14,596 nt of DNA. Source: Bacteroidota bacterium. Its GTDB lineage: Bacteria > Bacteroidota > Bacteroidia > UKL13-3. Position numbers and translations under genes: made by a program. The notes under the pieces are model-generated. The model ran no database searches, was not told where the DNA came from, and saw only the letters and a list, made by a program, of their open reading frames with translations. The stretch is from NCBI GenBank assembly GCA_947462865.1, contig CANHRW010000030.1, positions 1 through 14,596 on the forward strand. Direction: 5' to 3'. Shown one piece after another: positions 6,609 through 13,675 of this stretch (the stretch's first letter is position 1; each line of letters opens with the position of its first letter).

Positions 6609-6755
6609 ATGCAATTTGATTGGCAATTACTTATTGTGGTGGCAATTTTGGCTTGGGCAATAGGCTATTTAGTCAATAAATTCTTTTTCAAAAAACCTGA
6701 TACTGGCTGCGGTACTGATTGTGGCTGTAATAAAGAGATAAAGATGAAGAACTAA
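6609..6755 (+). CDS. FeoB-associated Cys-rich membrane protein
   Basis: This 48-codon gene encodes one N-terminal membrane helix (LLIVVAILAWAIGYLV, 7-22), a basic stretch NKFFFKK (23-29), and a C-terminal cysteine cluster TGCGTDCGC (Cys34, Cys38, Cys40). That order matches the small FeoB-associated Cys-rich membrane peptides usually encoded beside the ferrous-iron transporter FeoB, where a role in iron handling is presumed but not demonstrated in general. Here no feoA or feoB lies nearby; it follows the metallo-hydrolase by 8 bases. The three cysteines could bind Fe2+ or another soft metal (inference). Confidence 0.82.
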   Translation: MQFDWQLLIVVAILAWAIGYLVNKFFFKKPDTGCGTDCGCNKEIKMKN

Positions 6756-6820
6756 TACTTTTTAGCCTCCAAACTAAAATCTTGTTACAATGTTTAAGAG
6801 GTGGTATTTACCTTAAAACT

Positions 6821-7243
6821 ATGTCACACAAAAACAGTGTTTCTCTTTTTTTCATCGTATTTATTTTCTCATTTCAATTTGCAAAAGCACAGCATACCAA
6901 AGATTCATTGCATGCAGTAAATTTTTTTGGGACAATTTATCCAGTCAAAAATAGTGTTGCACTTCAACTTTATGAGCTAAAACCAATGGTTAGAAATAAT
7001 GAAGTTGCATTCAAATCATTCAAAAAAGCGAAGAAGATAAAAGTAATCAGTACAGGCCTACAAATTCTTTCAATTATACCGGCAGCTTATGCCATTGTTG
7101 CTGAAAAAGAATCAGACTTCTGGATTGGTATTGGACTTTCAGGAATGATTAATGGAATAGGCACTTATTTAATGTTGGACCCTTATAACAAACATATCAC
7201 AAACTGTATTAAAGCATACAATAAAAGCAAAAGCGTTCAATAA
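6821..7243 (+). CDS. Secreted/membrane protein of unknown function
   Basis: I do not recognise a named family. From ATG 6821 the product is 140 residues. It has a clear signal peptide (KN followed by a Phe-rich hydrophobic core at 7-20) and a probable cleavage site AKA|Q after residue 23. A charged stretch (about 61-75) is followed by two hydrophobic helices (about 76-95 and 100-119) and a basic tail with YNK. The layout of a charged lead-in, a helical hairpin and a C-terminal KAYN-like end resembles many anonymous small Bacteroidota proteins. A longer frame from TTG 6782 would place 13 non-hydrophobic residues before the signal peptide and is less likely. It ends in the bidirectional terminator. 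Confidence 0.72.
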   Translation: MSHKNSVSLFFIVFIFSFQFAKAQHTKDSLHAVNFFGTIYPVKNSVALQLYELKPMVRNNEVAFKSFKKAKKIKVISTGLQILSIIPAAYAIVAEKESDFWIGIGLSGMINGIGTYLMLDPYNKHITNCIKAYNKSKSVQ

Positions 7244-7280
7244 CAAAATAGCCATTCGAATCACGAATGGCTATTTTGTT
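7242..7280. terminator. Bidirectional terminator between convergent genes
   Basis: AACAAAATAGCCATTCG (7242-7258) is perfectly complementary to 7264-7280, giving a 17-bp stem with loop AATCA. The A-rich left arm and T-rich right arm make it function in either direction, with a U-rich 3' flank on both transcripts. Its outer ends lie inside the stop codons of both genes (TAA 7241-7243 plus, TAA 7280-7282 minus). Confidence 0.92.
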
Positions 7281-8218
7281 TATGATTGCTTCAAATTAGC
7301 AAGCATGACAGTGGTCATGGCATCTAAATCAAATGCCGGTTTCCAACCCCAATGCGCTCTTGATTCAGTATCATCAATGCTTTGTGGCCAACTATCTGCA
7401 ATGGCTTGTCTGAAATCTGGGGTATATCCAAGTGTAAATGATGGAATGTGTTTGCGAATACTTGCTGCAATTTCTTCTGGGTCGAAGCTCATGCCAGAAA
7501 CATTGTAACTGCTTCTGATTTTTACGCTTTCAGGAGCTGCTTCCATTAACGATATGGTTGCCCTAATGGCATCATCCATATACATCATGGGTAGGGTGGT
7601 GCCTGCACTTAAAAACGAGTTGTATGTTTTGTTCTTAATAGCCTCATGGTAAATGTGAACAGCATAATCAGTTGTACCTCCTCCCGGAGCACTTTTCCAT
7701 CCGATTAAGCCCGGATAGCGAATGCTACGGACGTCAACACCATATTTTTGGTGGTAATACTCACAGAATCTTTCTCCAGCCAATTTACTAATGCCATAGA
7801 TGGTATTGGGTTCCATTACTGTATACTGAGGAGTTGAAACCCTTGGAGTACTTGGTCCAAAAACAGCAATTGAACTTGGCCAATACACTTGTTTGATGAT
7901 TCCTTCTTTGGCAGCATCCAAAATATTAAATAAACCATTCATGTTTAAATCCCATGCAAACTTTGGATTCTTTTCTGCAGTTGCCGATAACAACGCTGCC
8001 AACAAATACACTTGAGAAATTTCGTGTTTTTTTACAATCTCATAGAAACGGTCTTTGTCTAATACATCTAATTGTTCAAACAAACCTTCTTGGTTTTCAA
8101 GCGCTCGTATATCACTACACACAACCTGATCTTGACCATAGCGTTGACGAAGTGTGGCGGCTAATTCTAAACCTATTTGACCATTAGAACCAATGATGAG
8201 AATTTTTTCCTTTTTCAT
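7280..8218 (-). CDS. tdh: L-threonine 3-dehydrogenase, SDR type
   Basis: This 312-residue extended short-chain dehydrogenase has the NAD-binding GSNGQIG (10-16), a likely catalytic Ser in PSSIAVFG (114-121), the YGISK pair Tyr141/Lys145, and the GGGTTDYAV segment (179-187). RYPGLI (167-172) and this GGGTTDY block are characteristic of the UDP-galactose-epimerase-like threonine dehydrogenases. These oxidise L-threonine to 2-amino-3-ketobutyrate, which Kbl then splits to glycine and acetyl-CoA. A kbl gene is not adjacent. The gene has its own promoter, inside the end of the upstream membrane-protein gene. Another NAD-dependent epimerase activity is possible but less likely. Confidence 0.85.
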   Translation of the reverse strand: MKKEKILIIGSNGQIGLELAATLRQRYGQDQVVCSDIRALENQEGLFEQLDVLDKDRFYEIVKKHEISQVYLLAALLSATAEKNPKFAWDLNMNGLFNILDAAKEGIIKQVYWPSSIAVFGPSTPRVSTPQYTVMEPNTIYGISKLAGERFCEYYHQKYGVDVRSIRYPGLIGWKSAPGGGTTDYAVHIYHEAIKNKTYNSFLSAGTTLPMMYMDDAIRATISLMEAAPESVKIRSSYNVSGMSFDPEEIAASIRKHIPSFTLGYTPDFRQAIADSWPQSIDDTESRAHWGWKPAFDLDAMTTVMLANLKQS

Positions 8219-8236
8219 GAGATAATTTTACGCAGT

Positions 8237-8266
8237 CAAAGGTAAATAAATCATTTTTGTTGCAAA
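8237..8266 (-). promoter_or_regulatory. Promoter of the threonine dehydrogenase gene
   Basis: On the minus strand TTTG (8263-8266), an 18-base spacer and TACCTTTG (8237-8244) match the Bacteroidota consensus. The -33 box and part of the spacer lie in the last codons of the upstream membrane-protein gene. The -7 box ends 18 bases before the ATG. Confidence 0.8.
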
Positions 8267-9927
8267 GCCTCTTTGGGTTTGAATTTTCCACCAAGAGAAC
8301 CTGGGATTGTAAAATATGGCGTATCTGTTGGACTGATCCAAGTCAATTGAGAAGTATCAAGTCCTTGTTCAGCCAATCTGTATTTAAATGATTGAGCCCA
8401 ACCAAAATCAATGTGATACTCTTTTTCGTGGTGTTTGAGTTGTTCTAGTGTTTGATTCAGTGAAGTTGTTTGCTTAGATTGACCCATGAGACTTTCTCTA
8501 AATAGTAACATGCCATTGGCAAAGAGTCCTATCAAAACAATGGCCACAATAATCCGCAAATAAACAATTTGCCAACTGTAAATCAGTAGTAAAATACATA
8601 TGAGCCATAAATGAGGAATGTAGCGGAATATCCATGCTTCTTGGTTAATGAACACACTGCCTAAAAATAACAACAAGCCAAGTAGCCATTTCCATCTCAT
8701 TTGCTTTTCAGCTGTTTTAAACAAAGCAATTACAAACAACAATAGGCTCGCACACAACAATTCTGGAAACAAAGTTCCCATGGCTCCTATATCTGGAAAG
8801 CCATAGGCATAACAGGCATCTGAAACAATTTCAAACGGTTTTTTATACTGGCTCGATTCAGGTGTTCGCCACCATCCAGGTTTTGAAAACAAAGCCATTC
8901 CAAATTTCTCGAAACGGTTTTTGCCGATAAAATTTTGCGGATAATTGCTTTCTGCAAAAAAATTGATTTCTGAATTGGGAACAGCAGGAAAAAACGGATG
9001 TCCTTTGTGTAAGTAATTGCTAACAAAAGGATGAAAACCAATCACAACATATACTACTACTGAAAACAAACCAAAACGTAGGAACCATTTTATTCGTTGT
9101 TTCTTTTGAGTAATGATCAAATAGCAAGCAGTAACTGCCAATAAGAGAATAGAAAATGCAGTACCAGTAAGTTTTAAATAAGCCAACAAGCAGGTTAGTA
9201 TAAAGGCCGGTACCCAAAATCTCAATTGAGGGGTCTTGCATACCATAAGCCAAAATAGAATAGCCAATGAGAGTATATTTGCCAAAATACCATCAACATA
9301 AAATGTGGTAAAATTAAGCAGCGCTAATGGATTCAAAGCAATTAAAATGCCAATAAATACTAAGAAAATTTTATTGCCTTTAAACAGTTGCTGTAAGAGT
9401 CCACCACTGAGTATAAAGGCTGTAAATATAGTACTATACAAAGCAATGCCTTTTGCCCATTCTATGTGCTGACTATACGCATACACCACTGCACCATATG
9501 CCCAATGCCCAATAGGAAAATGATTTAAATAATACTGGCAATAGGCTGTCTGTTCAGGTAATAAGTTTTCATAAAATGGGTTCCATCCTTTTGCTAACAA
9601 ATACACTGCATCATGGTGGTACCAAATGGCATCAAAACAGGTTTCATGATACATTGAAGCATATGTAAAAGCAATGAACAACAGCGCAGATGACAGACCT
9701 GCCATAGCAATACTTTGCCATTTATTGAGTCCATTTACTTTAGTTTGGAAAATGCCGTTTGCCACAAAAAATAATCCCATTGAAAAGGGGAAATGCCAAA
9801 ATCCAATCGGAATATTTAACATCAAACCAATGATAGGAGTTAGCATCAAGAGCGCATATTGCAGCAGCATACTTGTACCTAACACATAGAAAGGCTCTTG
9901 GATGGCAAACAGTTTATTCAAACGCAT
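8251..9927 (-). CDS. Multi-pass membrane protein, GT-C glycosyltransferase-like
   Basis: The 558-residue product has about 11-13 hydrophobic segments, the first at about 13-40. Between early helices lies a polar, aromatic-rich loop with D99, H104, H105, D106 and the string GWNPFYENL (114-122). An acidic residue pair in the first external loop and a large loop before a C-terminal soluble tail are typical of GT-C glycosyltransferases using lipid-linked sugars, but I see no motif that fixes the family; an uncharacterised polymerase or mannosyltransferase-like protein is equally possible. I chose ATG 9927 (MRLNKLFAIQEP) over an in-frame start at 10014: the first 29 residues of the longer frame overlap the conserved Cys-containing end of the helicase gene. 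The chosen start overlaps that gene by 14 bases, suggesting coupling. Confidence 0.78.
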   Translation of the reverse strand: MRLNKLFAIQEPFYVLGTSMLLQYALLMLTPIIGLMLNIPIGFWHFPFSMGLFFVANGIFQTKVNGLNKWQSIAMAGLSSALLFIAFTYASMYHETCFDAIWYHHDAVYLLAKGWNPFYENLLPEQTAYCQYYLNHFPIGHWAYGAVVYAYSQHIEWAKGIALYSTIFTAFILSGGLLQQLFKGNKIFLVFIGILIALNPLALLNFTTFYVDGILANILSLAILFWLMVCKTPQLRFWVPAFILTCLLAYLKLTGTAFSILLLAVTACYLIITQKKQRIKWFLRFGLFSVVVYVVIGFHPFVSNYLHKGHPFFPAVPNSEINFFAESNYPQNFIGKNRFEKFGMALFSKPGWWRTPESSQYKKPFEIVSDACYAYGFPDIGAMGTLFPELLCASLLLFVIALFKTAEKQMRWKWLLGLLLFLGSVFINQEAWIFRYIPHLWLICILLLIYSWQIVYLRIIVAIVLIGLFANGMLLFRESLMGQSKQTTSLNQTLEQLKHHEKEYHIDFGWAQSFKYRLAEQGLDTSQLTWISPTDTPYFTIPGSLGGKFKPKEALQQK

Positions 9928-12900
9928 CAGGTAAAGTTTGTGGTGTGGTAATTTGCCTGTTACCCGATAACCAATTATTTGTAAATTGACACCAATTGCA
10001 ATCTTCTTTGCCACAGCCTTGTGTAAATTCTTTGTTCTTGATTTTTGAATAAACCGTTACAATTTGGTTCTGAACAAAACTCAAATCTTGAGGGGTAATG
10101 GCTATGGGTTCTTTGAAAAATTGGCCAGAATCTTTATCTGGTTCAACAAAATCAAACTCGGCGCTGCGCATTTCCCATTTCTTGGTTTGGTCATTGTCTA
10201 ATATTAACTTGTAAAACACTGCTTGTCTCCAATAATCGCCTCCATTTATGTCTTCAAAATTGGGTTCTTTGCCTTTATCATTGGCTTCTTCTACTTTTTT
10301 AGCATCTGGACGATTGAATTTTTTTAAAGCGTTTTTATACTTGCCTGTTTTGTAGTCGACCACTTTTACAAAATTGCCATCAAATTCTAATTTATCTAGT
10401 TTTCCGTTAATTGGAACTCCGCTAACTACCACATTTTTGTAGGCTTTTTCAATAGAGGTAATTTTGTTCCAATATTGAATGTACTTGTTGTAAAACTGAG
10501 TTAGAATTTGCTCTCCATATTCAATTTTACGTTCAAAAGTAGCGGGTAAAAAACTATCCTCATGTTTGCGCATGTACCATTTAAAATCTTTTACAAATTG
10601 AGTGGCATCATGGAACTGTTTTTCTGGGTGTTCATTCATCTTTTTAAACAATACCTCTAAGGCGTGGTGAACTGCCGAACCAAATGTCATATTTGGACTT
10701 TTTGCTGCAGGTACTTTAATGAAATTATTGAAATAAAATGAAACCGGGCAATGCAAATAGGCATTCAAATGGGTAACACTCAAAGTGTATTTCTCAAGCA
10801 AACTGTCTATAAACGGAGAATCTAATAAATTTTCTGGAAGCCTAATCTCAAGGGTTTTTAAGGCTATTTGTAAAAACTCATCTACCCATTTTTTTTCTAC
10901 ATTCTGAACTGTTTCTGTCACTTGCCCGCTTGCTCGGAGTTCGGCAACAAATAAACTAGGATCCATTTCTTTGTCTTTCAAATCATGTGCAGCATAAGAA
11001 ACAACCAACTGTTTTCTGGCCCTTGTCAATGCCACATAAAACAACCTTCTGGCCTCTTCGATTTCATTTTCTGATTGTTCGAATAAGTTATCGGGCATTG
11101 AATAGGTTCCAGAATTGCCTGCCTCATCCCATTTTTTTCTATTCGCACCAATGATGAAAACATAGTCAAACTCTAATCCTTTTGCCCCATGTGCTGTTAA
11201 AAAGTTTACTCCATTTTCATTGCAATACAACCTTTCGGCAGGTAGTGCAATTTTTCTATCATTCATCAATTGCAGTAGTTGAATTAAGGATCCCAGCGTA
11301 TGGCTTGGCTTTTTGTTGCAGTGCAGTTTAATGAAATCAAAAAAAGTATTGAGAATCTCCATTTGCCAACTTTGATCCGGACTTCCAATAATTCTGGCTA
11401 ACATTCCAGTTTCATTGATGATTTTTTCTATCAGTTCTTGGATGGTTAAATTGGCAACACTTTGAATGAGCGATTCAATTAATTGACAGAACTGGCGGAT
11501 GGCTTTTGTCTCTTGTACTTGTTGAAATAAACTTTGTTGCTGCTTATCGGCCAATGATTTCAATTCCTGACGCCATGAGGTGCTACGTTCTGAGAAATTC
11601 TTTTTAGCAATTTCGGTAGACAATGCTGCCAATTCTAACAATGGAATTTGAAACTCTTCGTAATGTAAAATTTCAAATAAAAAGGCCTCGCCGCTGTGAG
11701 GCTTTTTGCTCTCAGCCTCAAGGTACATCATAAATTGCACTATTTTCTTCACCAAGGGAGTCAACAGCACATTTTCACGTTTTTTAAGGTTGATACCTAT
11801 TTCATTGGCTTGCAAATTTTTTACAATCAACTCTGATTGATTGTGGTTTCGGTACAGCACGGCAATTTCCTTCATAGGAACACCCGCTTGTTTCAGTGCC
11901 AATATAGATTGTGTGACAGCTGCAGCCTCATGAATGGTATTGTAGCAATTCCAAATAGCTGGTTTATTTTCGGTTAATTGTGCATGTGCTGCCATGGCTT
12001 GTAAGCCTGCTTCTTTGCGCAATCGGGTTTGGTTATTTGCAATCAGTGCAGCTGAAGTATCTAATATATGTTGGGTGCTCCTGTAGTTTTCTTTGAGCGC
12101 AATGGTATGAATTTCTTGCTCATATTGCGCTTTAAAATGTAAAACATTCTCAACATTTGCTCCTTGAAATCGGTAAATACTTTGGTCATCATCACCAACT
12201 ACAAATAAATTAGGTTTTGTTTCCCAGTAACTAACCAAAAGGCTTAACAATTCGTTTTGAGAACCACTAGTGTCTTGGAATTCATCAACTAAGAAGTACA
12301 AGTATTTTTCTTGGTAGTTTGCCAATAAGCCTGCATTTTCCTTAAACGTTTGAATGACCCATAAAATCATGTCGGCAAAATCGTAGCGATTGGAGTCTAA
12401 CAACAATTTTTGGTATTTCGGAAACAACAAAATGGCTGCTTTGAGCTGCTCCATTTTCTTTTTTTCTGCGTTTATAAGATCGGTATTGAGGTCACCTTTT
12501 TGGTACTTATTGCCATTTTTAGTACCTGCTTTTTTGTAGATGTATTTTTCTCTGTCGGGTAAACTAAGTAGGTAGTCATCTACTTTTTGTATCAAGAAAT
12601 CTAAGGGCCAGGCTTCTTTTTTAATGACCTCAAATAGTTTTTTTAACCGAGAAGTTTCGTAATATTCATCGCCTGTATAGCGTTTTAGCGGATGTTGGGC
12701 TGGCAGTTCATCTATTATTTTTCTGAGAATTTCTTCTTGTTCTAATTCGTCTATGGGGTCAAGGTTATTGTAGCCAAATAATTCAAGGTTTTCTTGAATA
12801 ACCATGTTACAAAACGAATGAAAGGTATGAATGGGAATGCGGTAGGCATCTGGGCCAATAAATGACACCAGTCGTTGGCGCATGGCTATGGTTCCAGAAT

Positions 12901-13117
12901 CAGTATAAGTTAAGCACAGGATATTTTCTGGGTTAGTATCTGTTTCGTTTAAAATATAAGCGGTTCTTGCTGCAAGAATTTGCGTTTTGCCAGTTCCCGG
13001 TCCGGCTAAAACCAATACTGGGCCATCAATAGATTTTACTGCTTCAAGTTGCTGGGGGTTTAGATTTTCTAATATTTGAGTGAACTTTTCAAGGAGTTCT
13101 TCATTCAGTTGTTTCAT
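9914..13117 (-). CDS. UvrD-type helicase fused to PD-(D/E)XK nuclease
   Basis: This 1067-residue superfamily 1A helicase-nuclease shows a Q motif LNPQQLEAV (19-27), Walker A GPGTGKT (39-45), Walker B VDEFQDTS (277-284), motif III GDDDQSIYRFQGA (308-320), motif IV ENYRS (343-347), motif V TAHGAKGLEFDYVFI (641-655) and motif VI EARRLFYVALTRARKQL (688-704). A RecB/Cas4-like nuclease domain follows: H817/H818 in FGSAVHHAL, D908 in GKLDKLEF, D921-Y-K923 in VVDYKTGK, and Q965xxxY969. C790 with C1035, C1040 and C1043 could hold a 4Fe-4S cluster as in AddB. ATP-driven unwinding coupled to strand cleavage in recombination or repair is the likely role. It is not clearly AddA or AddB; a single-chain enzyme is the best description. 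The ATG at 13117 gives a normal N terminus. Confidence 0.93.
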   Translation of the reverse strand: MKQLNEELLEKFTQILENLNPQQLEAVKSIDGPVLVLAGPGTGKTQILAARTAYILNETDTNPENILCLTYTDSGTIAMRQRLVSFIGPDAYRIPIHTFHSFCNMVIQENLELFGYNNLDPIDELEQEEILRKIIDELPAQHPLKRYTGDEYYETSRLKKLFEVIKKEAWPLDFLIQKVDDYLLSLPDREKYIYKKAGTKNGNKYQKGDLNTDLINAEKKKMEQLKAAILLFPKYQKLLLDSNRYDFADMILWVIQTFKENAGLLANYQEKYLYFLVDEFQDTSGSQNELLSLLVSYWETKPNLFVVGDDDQSIYRFQGANVENVLHFKAQYEQEIHTIALKENYRSTQHILDTSAALIANNQTRLRKEAGLQAMAAHAQLTENKPAIWNCYNTIHEAAAVTQSILALKQAGVPMKEIAVLYRNHNQSELIVKNLQANEIGINLKKRENVLLTPLVKKIVQFMMYLEAESKKPHSGEAFLFEILHYEEFQIPLLELAALSTEIAKKNFSERSTSWRQELKSLADKQQQSLFQQVQETKAIRQFCQLIESLIQSVANLTIQELIEKIINETGMLARIIGSPDQSWQMEILNTFFDFIKLHCNKKPSHTLGSLIQLLQLMNDRKIALPAERLYCNENGVNFLTAHGAKGLEFDYVFIIGANRKKWDEAGNSGTYSMPDNLFEQSENEIEEARRLFYVALTRARKQLVVSYAAHDLKDKEMDPSLFVAELRASGQVTETVQNVEKKWVDEFLQIALKTLEIRLPENLLDSPFIDSLLEKYTLSVTHLNAYLHCPVSFYFNNFIKVPAAKSPNMTFGSAVHHALEVLFKKMNEHPEKQFHDATQFVKDFKWYMRKHEDSFLPATFERKIEYGEQILTQFYNKYIQYWNKITSIEKAYKNVVVSGVPINGKLDKLEFDGNFVKVVDYKTGKYKNALKKFNRPDAKKVEEANDKGKEPNFEDINGGDYWRQAVFYKLILDNDQTKKWEMRSAEFDFVEPDKDSGQFFKEPIAITPQDLSFVQNQIVTVYSKIKNKEFTQGCGKEDCNWCQFTNNWLSGNRQITTPQTLPDAFE

Positions 13118-13200
13118 GCGTTTAAAATACGATGATTCCTTGAATGAAAAAATTCAAAAAACAAAAAATCTGATTCTGAACTACTAAAAAAATTGTTGAA
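13118..13200. other. AT-rich gap between ispF and helicase gene
   Basis: This 83-base stretch is very A/T-rich on both strands. The only structure I see is a short inverted repeat, TTGAAT/ATTCAA, with a 6-base loop (13140-13157). A TATTTTAA lies close to the helicase start but no TTG sits at the right distance. Neither a convincing promoter nor a terminator can be called, so cotranscription with ispF remains possible. Confidence 0.4.
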
Positions 13201-13674
13201 TTATTGTTTGCTCAATAAAACTACAGCATAAGCTACAATGCCTTCTTCTCTGCCAATAAAACCCATTTTTTCATTGGTAGTTGCTTTCACTGAAACATCG
13301 TCTAAACCAACCCCAGCTATGGCTGCAATATTGTTTCTCATTTGAATGGCGTGAGGCATGATTTTAGGTTTTTCACAAACTACACTGCAATCAATGTTTA
13401 CTACTTTAAAACCCTTTTCATGGATCAATTGAATGCATTTCTTTAAAATCAAGCCACTATCAATGCCTTCAATAGATTGGTCTGTATTTGGAAAATGTTC
13501 TCCAATATCACCCAGTGCCAAAGCGCCTAAAACTGCATCAGAAACGGCATGCAATAGAACGTCTGCATCACTGTGTCCAAGTATGCCTTTTGAAGCAGCA
13601 ATTGGAACCCCCCCCAAAATAAAAGGCCTGCCTTCTACCAATTGGTGTACATCAAAACCAAAACCAATGCGCAT
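13201..13674 (-). CDS. ispF: 2-C-methyl-D-erythritol 2,4-cyclodiphosphate synthase
   Basis: This 157-residue IspF has the normal length. Zinc ligands D8, H10 and H42 are present within GFGFDVHQL (4-12) and GHSDADVLLHAVSDA (33-47). The conserved ATTNEKMGFIGREEGI block (131-146) is also present. It cyclises the 4-diphosphocytidyl-methyl-erythritol 2-phosphate intermediate with release of CMP in the MEP pathway of isoprenoid synthesis, so the organism uses this pathway. The ATG follows the porV stop codon after a single base, implying one transcript. Codons 20-23 contain a run of eight G's in the coding strand. Confidence 0.98.
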   Translation of the reverse strand: MRIGFGFDVHQLVEGRPFILGGVPIAASKGILGHSDADVLLHAVSDAVLGALALGDIGEHFPNTDQSIEGIDSGLILKKCIQLIHEKGFKVVNIDCSVVCEKPKIMPHAIQMRNNIAAIAGVGLDDVSVKATTNEKMGFIGREEGIVAYAVVLLSKQ

Positions 13675-13675
13675 C

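Noticed and set aside
9928..10014. Upstream start for the GT-C-like membrane protein
   Set aside because: The 29 extra residues are translated from the conserved cysteine-rich end of the helicase gene in another frame; ATG 9927 is immediately before the first membrane helix.
13140..13157. Inverted repeat TTGAAT/ATTCAA upstream of the helicase gene
   Set aside because: Only six A/T-rich pairs with no other support for an operator or terminator.
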